NCBI GenBank assembly: GCA_964035575.1
Contig: OZ037902.1
Location: 682,001-746,000 of the forward strand
Direction: 5' to 3'
Length of the DNA: 64,000 nt
DNA from: Rhynchopus sp. YZ270_cl-10
Lineage: Eukaryota; Euglenozoa; Diplonemea; Diplonemida; Diplonemidae
Made by a program: the position numbers and the translations under genes. Positions 23,029 to 33,782 of the stretch are shown here, one piece after another. The notes beneath the pieces are model-generated. The model did no database searches. It was not told the origin of the DNA and saw only the letters and a list, made by a program, of their open reading frames with translations. Every line of letters starts with the position of its first letter. Within the stretch, counting starts at the first letter, position 1.

Positions 23029-24253
23029 GGTTTAAAAGTTGTGGAATCTTGTTGGGCATGTTGTGTTTGTTTGCTTTTGTTTGTCTATTGCACGCTAAAA
23101 ATAGTGGTCTTTTTTTATTTTGGTTCTACTTTTCTGCCGCATTGCTTCTTTTTCATTTGCTCAAACCACAGAGATCCCCAGCGTCGGCTGCCGCGACCCT
23201 GGGGAAGGACGTGTCTTGTGTCCACCTAGCAAAACGCATTCCTCAATATGCTGAGGCCTTGTACGTGCTCTCGGTGGAATGGGGGACACATGTGTACAAC
23301 AGAGCCACGATATGGGCAAAAGAAAAAAAGTTAGTAAGACCTAAGCCGAAGTCACGTCTCACAACAAAGATGACTCAGTATCAACGAGAATTGTTTCAAC
23401 CCAAAAGAGTTTTAGGGGAAAGAGGCAGTGTAGTTGGAAAAATTCGACTTTCTACGCACAAAGCCTGTTAAAGGCATGTTCTACGCAATATGAGAATTCA
23501 GAAAGCAAACTTTGTGAACCAGAAAGACAGAATGAGAAGGGAAAGGGAAAAGGGGAGAAGGTCGGTCGATAACTGATTTAGAAACGCAACTTCACACAAG
23601 GGGGTAAGGTTAATAGGTGTGGGGTGTAAGAGAGCGAGAGAAAAAGAAGAAGAAAAAAATAGAATCTGACTTCAGGATATGACAAGTGAATAAAAAGAAA
23701 ACAAAGAAAAAAAAACAACTCTTTTCGCTCTGCAAAATTGTTGTGTTTTTCGCTGTATCAGTGTGTGAGGTTTACTGAATAAAAACAATGCCTTCCGTCG
23801 ATTATTTCCTCTTTCCCATGCTTGGTAATGTAACAGAAAAAAAAAAAAAACACTAGAACGAAGGAAGGGCGTCAAAACTTTGCAAATGGGGAGACGTTAA
23901 AAGTAAAGCGGCACTGTCACTCCCATGACTAAATAGATAAATAAACATACTTGTGTGAAATCAAGTATAAGTAATTCATGCATGGAATATTGCCCCTTTA
24001 ACGATGTCTGTTGAAAGCAGGAACCCTATGAAAAAGCTTGGAAAGCTGGTATGGTACAGTTACCTTCACATGAACACACATCTCCCTACAAAGAAAGAAT
24101 ACTCGTCAGATGAATGCACTTCACTCATTTCCAAAGAAATGCAACCTCCCTCTTGTGTCCCCCACCCCCTCCCTTAGCCTTCAAAAAACTCTTCCAAACA
24201 AAAAAACCTCATCCCTGAAAGATGCGTTTGTATGGTACAATTTGGGTTGGCCT
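23029..24253. other. Spacer between zinc-knuckle genes C and D
   Basis: No gene seen; A-rich stretches near 23640-23720 and 23836. Plus-strand open frames that enter from gene C are antisense artefacts. Confidence 0.5.
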
Positions 24254-26770
24254 TTATTGGTTGGGACACATTCTGGAGATGTGCCCCTTCTCGCCACATG
24301 TGTAACACGCTCGTCCTGCTGCAGTGTTGCCGTACCCCATGTAGGGCATGCTGTACGCACCCTTCATCCCCGCATGTGGACAGTCCCTTCCAATGTGTCC
24401 GTACTGGTTGCAGGTGTAGCACACCTTGCCCCCTCGGCTCCCCAGGTATGAGGGCACCATGCCCTTCTTGCCTCCCCAATAACAGTCCCTGTGCGGGGGT
24501 TGTTAGAGGAATTTCGACAAAAAATGTGTAGGAAGCAGATCACACCCACAAAGGAAGGGTCAAAAGACAACATGAGAAATCCTTAAAACATGGAAAACAA
24601 AAGATCTTAGTAAGAGGAAATTTTTTTTGAGCGGGGTTTTGATATCTTCTTAGTTTTTTTTTTCCACTAAGATCTTAGTGGAAAAAAACACCAAAAAACT
24701 AAGATCTTAGTTTTTTTTCTAAGATCTTAGTTTTTTTTTCTAAGATCGTAGCCACTTTATTTTTAAGATCTTAGTTTTGTTTTTAAGATCTTAGTTTTTT
24801 TTGGTGGAAACTAAGATCTTAACAAAAAAAAACTAAGATATTCAACACAAAACACTAAGATCTTACTTAATTTTAAGAAAACACTAAGATCTTAAAAAAA
24901 CGGTGTTTTTCGCTCATATCTTAATTAAGATCTTTTGTAATCCATGTTAAAAGACTACAGAAATATAGAAATATTTCCTGGCATTTCAGAGGAAAATTGG
25001 GTGAAGTCAGAAATATTTGGAATATTGCACAAACCTAGCCAAAAATCTGCAATGAAAAGTAATCAAATATTTTCGCTTCAAAAAACTTTTGGGGTAAAGA
25101 CATTTTCAGGTAAGTTCAGACAAAGGTGGTGGAGAAGAAGCGACAAACCTTGCCAGATGACCCCATTCGCCACAGCTGTAGCATGCTGCCGCTACCTGCG
25201 CCCCGTATCTCGCACCGCCATACCCACGCAAAACGATTGGACACTCCCTGCAAACATTTGGCAAGTGGTTTCGAAAGGGGGAAAAAAATCGAGCGGAATT
25301 CTTGGAAACAGTACGCTTGTGCAAACTCCGTTCCATACTATTCACATGACACCTCGGATCGCACACCGTTTTCTGAAAACATTACCGAACGCGAATTTTG
25401 ATATTGCAAAGAATAACAACAACAAAAAAAGAGCAATCTAAATTGACAGAAAAGAACTGCCATACCTCGACAAATGCCCCGTGTGTCCACACGAGTAACA
25501 CGTGCGAGAACTTTCCTTCGGGCAGTCACTGTGCAGTGTGTTTTTGCTTAACGATAGTAGTGCACGGAAGGTGAGTTCAGTCTGGTTGCCACGATGAGTG
25601 TTGCAAACCTCAAGTCACATCGCAGCAATGTTAAAGGTACATAATGTACAAACCCTTTGCCATTTTCTCTACCGGTTCTTATTATCAGCCAGGCCACCAA
25701 AGCCCAAAACCGAAACACAAATAAATTGAAATAGTAGGATCGGTAAGTAAAGCTGTTTCGTTGATTGTACAATCCTCCTTTACAATTCTCCTTTAAAGCA
25801 AGATTCGTAGGAATAAATATTAAAAAAAAAGCACAAAATGGCATACCGAGACAGATGCCCCGAGTCCCCACAGTTAAAGCAGGAACGGCACTCTCCTTTG
25901 CTTGTTTTAGTGCACGCTCTGTGGACAGAGGGAGGGTGAAGCAAAAACAAAACAAAATCAACTTGAAATACAAAGCCCTCTCGCAACAGTGTTCCTTAAT
26001 CTGACCGGTGCACTGGGTGGACACCCAACCATGCAATTCTACATCCGTTTCGTGGTTTACATCTGATATACCCACTCCCGCTTTTAAAAAAAGAAACAGA
26101 GTTGATAGATCACCCCAAAATGAACTATTGGTATATTTTCTTTACCATGGCTCGAAGAACGTGGCTTCTGTTACTTGGATGGTTTTGAGAGCGCGTTTGT
26201 TACGAGGGAGTTCCACGAATGGCGACATTCCCTCATGCCATATATTCGCCCTCACCAAATATGCCCATATACCACGTGCAAAACAAGGCGAGACCGAACT
26301 AACAAAGATGGCAGTAACTATGTCAAATGTCATGTACCTGGTGCACAATGCGAACCTACACTCGCATCAGTTGAGTTGAGATGACACCCCACATCAAACT
26401 ACTCACACCAGAACACCAGATGCCTCAAAAACGTGGTCACACCTCACTTCCTGAGACAGAGGACCCCCATGCCAACAACACTGAAGTTCTTTTCGGGAAC
26501 GTAAAACTTCAGGACAACTCATTCCACTCCCCACCAGCTCCCCCTCCCGACCGAAAGATAAACACGGGGGTATTATTTTGCATACGTAGACAGGTGTCCA
26601 GCCCCGCCACAGTTGTAACACTTTACTTCCTTCGTGCAGTCGCGTGCAATGTGCCCCCACTCGCTGCAGTTGTAGCAGGCACTGCCCTCATGCGACACAT
26701 GGCCACCTGCAGGGTCTGCTGTGCAGTCACGTGCAACATGCCCGACTATCCCGCAGTTATAACACGCCAT
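24254..26770 (-). CDS. CCHC zinc-knuckle protein D, five exons (CNBP/HEXBP-like)
   Basis: Exons are 26586-26770, 25847-25918, 25466-25528, 25149-25247 and 24254-24488; they sum to 218 codons including the stop (217 residues). Eight knuckles: CYNCGIVGHVARDC, CYNCSEWGHIARDC, CYNCGGAGHLSTAC, CFNCGDSGHLSRDC, CYSCGHTGHLSREC, CYSCGEWGHLARDC, CYTCNQYGHIGRDC and CYTCGEKGHISRMC. All four introns are phase 2 and fall in the residue two before the last Cys, so each internal exon is a 2-2 symmetric module carrying one knuckle. Linkers are less Gly-rich than in A-C. Likely a single-stranded nucleic-acid binding protein. Intron 1 contains the 25955-26100 repeat and intron 4 the AAGATCTT array. Confidence 0.88.
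24604..24935. repeat. Palindromic AAGATCTTAG array inside intron 4 of gene D
   Basis: Roughly a dozen copies of CTAAGATCTTAG or its half-sites, separated by T-runs, A-runs and occasional G/C-poor spacers. The core AAGATCTT is self-complementary, so many alternative hairpins are possible. A similar TCAAGATCTTGA occurs twice near 58315-58350. Confidence 0.85.
25955..26100. repeat. Dispersed repeat, copy 2 (with 15640-15800)
   Basis: Same block order as the 15.6-kb copy (ACTTGAAATACAAAGCCCTC, GGTGGACACCCAACCATGCA, TTTACATCTGATAT). It lies in intron 1 of zinc-knuckle gene D. Confidence 0.75.
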
Positions 26771-26956
26771 CCTCTCCCCCTCCCCTCCCACTCAGCTGTC
26801 ACGCACCCTGCTCTATTGTGTATTTTGTGTACTACTCCTCGCCACCTCCTTCCTATTGGTTTGAATTGCCCCCCCCAAACTGAAAATTCTCCAAAAAAAA
26901 TATATCTTTCTCTTTTAGTTTAGGCAATATAGGTAAATGGTCTGGGTTAAAGGGAC

Positions 26957-29413
26957 TCAGAAGAGACCCCCTAATGAGGCTGCCCTGGGACGCTCGGCGA
27001 GCGGGATGAGGAGGTGGGCGTGGGGGAGGGGAGAGGAGGAGGGGGTGGCGAAGAGGAGGGGGGCGTAGGTGAGTGTGGCCCATTGTGCGCGGAGGCGTCT
27101 GTTGAGGAGGGCGGGGGCGCAGGATTGGATCCACCAGCGTTGTATCATGCTTGCGGCGGCGACGCGGTAGTAGCGTTCTGCCTCGTCCTGCATGAGACGG
27201 CGCCACCATCCCTGGATCAGGGCGCACGCATGCGCCTGCTCGCGACACCGCTTCTGTGCCTGCAGTAGCTCCTCCTCCTCAGCATGTCGCCGCCGGTGCT
27301 CCGCAAGAATCCCCTTCGCCAGCTGCCCCCGCCACCACCTCTGCAAACACTGACACGCATCCCGCCGCACCTTCGCCCGATAACTCGGATGGTAACAGCT
27401 GTAGATCTGGTACAACGAAAACCGTTCGTTCCCGAGCCGCAGTACATTCGAGACCCTCCACCGCACCCGCTTGCTGACCCCCGCAAAGCAGGAAGGGAAG
27501 CGGTGGCGACGCACTGCGCGTGGTAGAACCGGACAGACCTGCAGCACCCTCGTGGCAGAGGCTCCGCAGCTTTTGGAGCGGATGCGTATTACTTCGCACG
27601 GTGCGTTTTTCGTTATCGGAGGAGGAGTGCTGCGTGAACGTGCCCGACCCGAGACCCAGCGTGAAGTGTTGCCGCAGGGGCGTGCAGCACCGAGGATGCT
27701 GCGTACACCTGCCTCCTGTATGATGTCGTCGCTGGTGAGGGGGCGGGCAGGTTCGGTGTACTGCAGCAGCCCCAAGGCAACCATCTGGTGCACGGAGGGG
27801 AAGGAGTACTGAGCCTCCTCCGCCAGTGCAGGGTAGTCCAGCACCAGGCGGCTGTGGTCCGTCGACATCGAGGAGAGCAGGCGTGACCGCCGTCGCGACG
27901 CTGCTGTGTAGAGGTACGACGCCTGCACCCCAGAGATCGCCAGCACCGCCACCACTGCGATATACGCAGGCACACCCGTCTTGAACGGCGGTGGCAGCAA
28001 GCTGCTGCGGCACGTCCCGTGTGTGCGCGGCGCCGTCCGCCGCCAGAGCCACCCAACAAAAGCACACCCCTCACGCTCCAGCCCACACGCCTCCACCACC
28101 GCAAGCTTGACCTGCATCAGTGTCAACGCCTTCCGCACCCGACGTTCCTGTGCCGCCTTCCTCGAAAGCACGTCCGTCTCATAAAAACAACCCCTGTCCT
28201 CCCAGCTCTGCAGTGCGTCCGCCAGGGAGGAGCTCACAGCCTTGCGTGCATTCTGTACGGTGGTGGGCGGGTCTCGGAAGACAGGGGTCGTGAGGAAGCC
28301 CATGGCGTACTTCATGGCACGCAGTGTTCTGAGGCGTTTGTTCTGCTTTGCGACCTGGCAGGTGCGTGCCAGTGCAGGCTTGGAGTGTCGGCAGCGGGCC
28401 TGTTCCCTCTCCCTCAGAACCTGGCGGGCAAGTTTGTACTTGTTGAGGTTGCGGAGACGCGCAACGTAGGAAGGCTTTGTGGTCCCCAAGGGGTGCGCTG
28501 GCTCGCACGCCGAACGTGCCTCGAAGTCGGAGGCAGCTTCGACAGAGGACTTCCTGCGTGTGGGTGGGTGTGTGTCCTCTGTGTTCAGGTCCGAGTTGAA
28601 CCTCCCCAACGGACGTTGGAACTTGAGGGGGTGCATATGCTTGACCCACCTGCGAGCCAGCCAGCCGCGGACCACCTTTTGGATGAGGACACAACCCTTC
28701 TCGAGGAGAGCCTTCATCATCCCTGCACGCACCTTCTCTTGGCTCTCCACACTCTTCCCTGCGTTGAAGACACGGAGCAGCCGTTCTGCCTCTAAGACCT
28801 TGCCCCCTACCTTCGCACGGAAGTCACGCAGCAGCGGGTTGCCCACGAGCGGGTAGCCTACAACGTTGCAGATGAGTTCCTCCCTGCTGAGGAGAAGCGC
28901 CTCCTCCTGGACACGGACAAAGAAATCGCAGAAGGTGCCGAACTTCGACTTCTCGGAGAAGTAGCTGCGTGCGTTGTAGATTTTGATGATGGAGTCTGCG
29001 GTGGCGAGTGTGAAGCTTCCGATGGCGTGCTTGACACTCTCCTCGAAGTGCTGCGGTGTGTAGTCCTCGACATGCCCCACGAGGTAGAAGAGCTTCTCCT
29101 TCAGCGCCTCGCGTTGGTCTGTCGCAACGTGCGCATCACGCAGACTCGTGCGCGCCATCTCCAAGCGCTGGATCTCACCCTGCACAACGCGTTTGTTCCA
29201 TGGCGTGATCCGCGTCGTGAAGCGCGAGAACTCCTTCCTGTGCTCCTCCGACAGCAGCAAATCATCCCACAGCACGTTCAGCTGTGCCAGCTTCACGGAC
29301 CACTTCTGCATCTCATCCAGTGGGGCCGGCGGGGGCTTCGGACGCGCAAATACATCACTAAAATCACTACTCACAGCTTCCTCAGAGAGGTACGCACGGG
29401 ATATTTCCTTCAT
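26957..29413 (-). CDS. IQ-motif protein
   Basis: A long single frame of 818 residues. A helical N-terminal half leads to an IQ motif at about 243-256 (IQKVVRGWLARRW, IQxxxRGxxxR). The middle contains a short hydrophobic segment (AYIAVVAVLAISGV) that could cross a membrane or be an unrecognised intron. The C-terminus has three degenerate IQ-like repeats rich in Trp (LQRWWRGQLAK, LIQGWWRRLM and MIQRWWIQ, about 688-770) and a Glu/Arg-rich helix. IQ motifs bind calmodulin or related light chains, so a cytoskeletal or flagellar role is plausible but unproven. A CTTCTTCTTCTGCAG acceptor 34 bp before the ATG suggests an upstream, perhaps non-coding, exon or trans-splicing. Residues 253-406 are duplicated at 11412-11873. 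Confidence 0.7.
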   Translation of the reverse strand: MKEISRAYLSEEAVSSDFSDVFARPKPPPAPLDEMQKWSVKLAQLNVLWDDLLLSEEHRKEFSRFTTRITPWNKRVVQGEIQRLEMARTSLRDAHVATDQREALKEKLFYLVGHVEDYTPQHFEESVKHAIGSFTLATADSIIKIYNARSYFSEKSKFGTFCDFFVRVQEEALLLSREELICNVVGYPLVGNPLLRDFRAKVGGKVLEAERLLRVFNAGKSVESQEKVRAGMMKALLEKGCVLIQKVVRGWLARRWVKHMHPLKFQRPLGRFNSDLNTEDTHPPTRRKSSVEAASDFEARSACEPAHPLGTTKPSYVARLRNLNKYKLARQVLREREQARCRHSKPALARTCQVAKQNKRLRTLRAMKYAMGFLTTPVFRDPPTTVQNARKAVSSSLADALQSWEDRGCFYETDVLSRKAAQERRVRKALTLMQVKLAVVEACGLEREGCAFVGWLWRRTAPRTHGTCRSSLLPPPFKTGVPAYIAVVAVLAISGVQASYLYTAASRRRSRLLSSMSTDHSRLVLDYPALAEEAQYSFPSVHQMVALGLLQYTEPARPLTSDDIIQEAGVRSILGAARPCGNTSRWVSGRARSRSTPPPITKNAPCEVIRIRSKSCGASATRVLQVCPVLPRAVRRHRFPSCFAGVSKRVRWRVSNVLRLGNERFSLYQIYSCYHPSYRAKVRRDACQCLQRWWRGQLAKGILAEHRRRHAEEEELLQAQKRCREQAHACALIQGWWRRLMQDEAERYYRVAAASMIQRWWIQSCAPALLNRRLRAQWATLTYAPLLFATPSSSPLPHAHLLIPLAERPRAASLGGLF

Positions 29414-29817
29414 AACATGCGAAGACGGCTCGAACGACCCCAGTTCTGCAGAAGAAGAAGAAAAATTTGGAAGGGAGGGGGGTTGTGTCTAAATAAAATG
29501 GCATAAGGATAGTCTGGTCCACTGAGCGCGGCTTTTGGACAGTGTGGGACGAAAAATGTTTTGATAAAACTGTTCAGACCCAAAATGTTTGCAATAAAGA
29601 CAGCTCCGTCGAGGGGGGCTGTCCTTATCCCAAATAAAATATAAACAATGCCCCAAGTGAAACTGGCCAAATAAAAACCATAAAATGGGAAAGCAAAAAC
29701 CTGCGGCCGCCAAAAACTACCGTGCAGACAGCATCACGCTATCTCGGTAGGTTCCAGTGAAGAAAAAACCCCCCCTACAGACAGGTCATCGTAGTAGGGC
29801 AGTCGCAAACCATTTCT
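29414..29817. other. Intergenic upstream of the IQ gene; no gene supported
   Basis: Contains the splice-acceptor-like tract before the IQ gene. Otherwise no recognisable feature. Confidence 0.4.
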
Positions 29818-30123
29818 CTAATGACACCACATTTGTTTTGAACAATAATGCTGCAGGTTGGGATAGGTGAGGGGAATAAAAATACCAGTGGGTGGTGAGT
29901 GTGCAGCTGGTGGTGGGGAACGGGCTCGGTGCTTCAGGAAGCCTCGGAGATGGCGGTCCTTTGCTCTGTCGTACTTCAAGTCGCTCGTGTGGGACTGTGC
30001 AAACTCCCAGTCTACGCTGTCATCGGCCACTGGTGCGGGGATGGCCTGCCCCTCCTGGATCATTGCCTGGATCATTGTAATATTTATGCCAATGCAGAGG
30101 CAATCGGCTGTGTACTTGCCCTT
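29818..30123 (-). CDS. Possible terminal exon of an unrecognised gene
   Basis: 101 codons plus stop follow a strong acceptor (CCCCCTTTTTACTCAG) in phase 0. The protein-like part reads KGKYTADCLCIGINITMIQA and EGQAIPAPVADDSVDWEFAQ. It continues SHTSDLKYDRAKDRHLRGFL, then a Pro-rich end. No family was recognised. No upstream exon was found; a LINE fragment lies directly upstream and may have interrupted the gene. Confidence 0.4.
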   Translation of the reverse strand, partial: KGKYTADCLCIGINITMIQAMIQEGQAIPAPVADDSVDWEFAQSHTSDLKYDRAKDRHLRGFLKHRARSPPPAAHSPPTGIFIPLTYPNLQHYCSKQMWCH

Positions 30124-30205
30124 CTGAGTAAAAAGGGGGACGTTTGAAAGATACTGGGGCGAAAGGGGTGTTAGAAGGGGGGACAAAGCACGTTTTAAGA
30201 CCCGC

Positions 30206-30455
30206 TCAAGAGTCCCACAAAAACGTGGGCCACGTGACACCATTGGTGACTCCGTTGACGTGTAAGGAGCTCGAGTAGGGCGCTGCAATTTTGTCAGACT
30301 CAGTACCTTGTGGGATACCCAGTGCGACAGTCTTTTTCATGTTCAGGATCATTCCTGTGAAGGCACAGAAACAGCCGCGTACGCATAGCGATGCTTGAAG
30401 CGCAGATTCTGCTACCGTGGAGATAAGGGTCGCGTCGTCCGCAAAGGAATACCTT
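30206..30455 (-). mobile_element. LINE (non-LTR retrotransposon) reverse-transcriptase fragment
   Basis: The frame carries the RT catalytic box YSFADDATLI. It is followed at normal spacing by FCAFTGMILNMKKTVAL, the typical non-LTR (F..fsGL.lN..Kt) block. Only palm motif C and the next block remain, about 80 residues. The upstream RT domain, endonuclease and 3' tail are absent, so this is a 5'- and 3'-truncated scrap. Confidence 0.75.
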
Positions 30456-31373
30456 TTTTTAAGAATTTTGTTTTTTTTGCGCGCGCGCGCACTTTTTTTT
30501 GATGTCGCCAATAACGCCAACCAATTTTTCAAAATATTAGTGGCGAAAAACTTATCCACTTTCCCAAAGTGAACCCTCATGCTCCAGGATAATTCCGGAA
30601 ATGCAAATCAGGTGATTTCCACAGGATTTCTGCGAGGGCTGAAGTAATTTTTTTTTTTTGCCCGCGGCGCCATTTCGCCTTTCATATTATTTTTTTTGCT
30701 CCGCAAAAAAATAGAGTTCCCAATATCTTACGGACTCCCTTTACATTTTACAGCCAAAAAATGAAACTTGACCAAGCTGCAAAAAGTTGGCCATTTTTCC
30801 AACATGACCCCGTCACAATCCGGGATCAGCTCGGAAATGCAAAAAACGGCACTGTTGGGTGCCTCAAATGCGGAAAAAGCCCTCTCGCAACAGAACTCGA
30901 AAGCGCGCCCGGCTCGCCAAACCTATACAAAAGCCCCTAAAACCGCAAAATCTCACCTGTTTTCAGAATTAGGTGAGAAGCTGGGAAACACTGGCCCTAA
31001 GGGGAAAGTTTACTGCCAAACTATGTCATGGGAAGGGTGTGATGCAAGATAAATACTAACGCACATTAGGGTTACCACCACACTTACTTCTGCAACATCG
31101 CCGGCCAGTCAGCATCACAGTCACTATCTTGCTCCCCACACTTCCACTTGAACTCACATCTTTTGTCTTGCTTGGAGGTACAGTAGTGTTCTTTGGGGTT
31201 GTTGTTTTGTCGCACATATTTTCTCTTATCATACAATTGAAATACAATCGAATTAGTGTCCCTGAGTGAATGAGTCTGGGGAGTAATTCGGCAAAGCAGT
31301 ATCTAAAAACAGAGTTTCATTTGGCACATCGTGCTACCCGAGGTAGCGGCCTTACTCTTGAGGTGTTCGTCAT
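30456..31373. other. Intergenic with short dispersed repeats
   Basis: A GCGCCGC-family repeat piece lies at 30650-30715 (CCCGCGGCGCCATTT, TTTTTTGCTCCGCAAAAAA). The repeat at 31062-31160 matches 3831-3900. A (GC)n tract lies near 30479. No gene was found. Confidence 0.5.
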
Positions 31374-33782
31374 CTAAATGAGTTTACAGGGTCTCCGCAA
31401 GACAGGTACATATCTCGTCATCCTAGCTCCAGTCTGCGGCAGCGGTGTGCTCCACGTGTGCCTGGGAATTTCCGAGAGTTGAGAGAGCACTGGCCACACG
31501 GGACGCGATCCCAACAGACTTGAGGTGGGAGGCACCCCAAACAACACCTGGGTCATTGGGAGCCACTCAGTTGTATCAGGATTCATGATGCACTTCGCCT
31601 CCTCCGTCAACATCTTGCCTACACGTTTATTCGTCACTAGCAGAAAGTGATTATCCTTGAAGGGTTCGAGCTTTACTTTGGCATAGCCCGCTGTACTGCC
31701 CAACTCTATTTTTTCGGCACAGCGCTCTATAATGTTGTGAGTTTCTAATGCCGTATCCGTCATCCTGTCTCGCTCTTGCCCAAGAATGTGTTTCGTCACG
31801 GTTGTGTCATCCTTGCTCGTGTGCTTCGCGTCAGCAAACCTCACTCGTCCGTGTCTCTTCATTGTTCACCTTCACCACCTTCACCACCTTCATCAGAATG
31901 AAGTCAAGTGGAGCGCTGTCTCCACAGTAAAGCAGCACAGCGTCGCCTTCGGCCTCCAACATTTTCAGATGTTTTTCAAAGTCGTCGCTCAGTGCAGTCT
32001 TCGAGGCGTTGTAGGGATGCAGGTTTCCTGTCGGATGGTCTAGGTCATTGACTGACACGAAGTTGGCAGCGCCTCTTGGCATCCAAGTGCGTAAGACGCC
32101 GGTGCTTGGCTCCGAAGGCAGGTAAGTAGCAGGGTCTGGTTGCTTGTGGTAAAAGAGTCCTGCGAACATTGCTAGTGAATTAAACGCAACCTCCTCGAAT
32201 GTACTCCACTGCCCGTTCTTCAAGTCGTTGACAGAGACACTTGGTGGTAGACGAAATCTAGTCTTATTTAGACCAAGGCACGTCATGATGCTACTGAGGG
32301 AGGCAAAGTCGAGAATAGGGCGTGTCTCGTCAACGGCATCAAGACGAATCATGTTTGCAGGTACCTGACTCACGGGCAGATATTGCTTATCCGCAGCAGC
32401 TTTGAGCACCCGTCGAGCAGCCTCCTGCCTATTTTGAGCATCCGTGTCCCCCCACCACAACCCAGCAGCAGCTGACGAAACACTGTACCTCTTGTACGTT
32501 TGCATATCGAGCATTTCCCTTGCCCGAGGCCACGCGAGTGCTGCAAAGCACTCAAATTGCTGGTCTGACAGCTCAGACAATGACCCTTTCATGACACTAG
32601 CACAGAACTTCAGCCACTCGTCGTGCAGTATGAAGACTTGTTCCTCCTTGTCAAGAGTACGGTTTTCGCCCTCTGACTTTGCTTCCAGACTGACGGCAGG
32701 ATTAATCCCAGTGCATATTGGGAGCAACACTAAGTTATCGTGCACTGCCAGTTGCAGCCCCCGAAGGCATTGCAGCGCCAACCGTGCCCCTACCTTCTTT
32801 CCATGCTTTCTTGGAACACACTCATCGAGGAACTGCCCCTCATCCACCACTGCAATGAGAATCAGCTTCTTCCCTTTTTCGTCTGCGACTTTTTTTGCTA
32901 GGTTAATCAAACACTCTGTGACGCTCTGATGCAGGGCATCAATTCCGCCGCCCACGCCCAGTACACTGAGGGATTCCTTCGTCACACCAGGCATCACAAC
33001 CTGTCGTTGTACAGCTGTGCCCTCAGAATCCAGTTCTGAAATACTGTCGACCTCACAAACGCGAGTAAGCCACACGAGGAGACGACGTAGAACGACAGCC
33101 TCCACAGAACCACCATCCTCCATGTAGACTTCCTCGTACAAAGTAAGCCTTGTCAAGCTGTTAAACCCAAGGTATGCAGATACCACCTCAACCGCTTTGC
33201 TCTGCTGCTGGCAACCCCACCGCGAGAAAAAGCTCGGGAGCCCTAAACCGCTAAACCGCTAAAAATAAAATTTTGGGGGACTCACCCGACCTCCCTGGTA
33301 ATGCTAGAAAAATATTTAAAAAAAAAAAAATGGGTGTGGAAAGCAAGTAGACTACTCGCCATGCCAACAAAAGGTCCAAGGTTCCCTCCGCCACACAGAC
33401 AGGACAACCACATGTAATGACTCAACTCAAAGGTTAAGTGAATAGAAACTAGAAAGAGTTCTACACGACACACATGTTGCAAATGGGTCATGCTAGAAAG
33501 ATAAAATAAAAATCGGTGTGGAAAGCCAGGCTATACCTTCTTCTCCTCCTTGAGGTCTCCGAGGACCTGGAAGGCGGATATGATGGCTGCGTCCTTTCCG
33601 CTGTAGGTGAGCTCGCCAGTATAGAAGTTCACTTGGAAACCGTCAACCTTTGCGTCGTGTGCTTCGGCAAGCTTGGCCATAACGGTGTTTCTTTTCTCGG
33701 TCACTTCTAACAACTGTGCTTCCAGACCGGTCACAGTTATTTGGGCAGCTGCAAGAGCAGACTGGACTGTTACGTCAGACAT
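31374..33782 (-). CDS. RHS-like P-loop-family NTPase gene, multi-exon
   Basis: Proposed exon 1 is 33537-33782 (82 codons, MSDVTVQSALAAAQITV...LKEEKK/GTATAG). A main exon begins at 33201 after CAGCAG in phase 0 and runs to 31831 (456 codons plus stop). It has a Walker-B-like strand LILIAVVDEGQFLDE, a later hydrophobic strand VLLPICTG, and helical sequence resembling kinetoplastid RHS and Crinkler-associated NTPases. No Walker A is visible, so an exon may be missing or the protein is degenerate. A protein-like continuation (FADAKHTSKDD...FLLVTNKRVGKML) lies in another frame down to 31374; a GTGAGG donor or a frameshift may separate the two. A possible 18-bp mini-exon (CATTACCAGGGAGGTCGG/GTGAGT) lies near 33288-33305. 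The family label is tentative. Confidence 0.5.

Noticed and set aside
27279-28795. Open frames of 160-262 residues overlapping the IQ gene
   Set aside because: GC-rich shadow frames; only the 818-residue frame has IQ motifs and helical composition.
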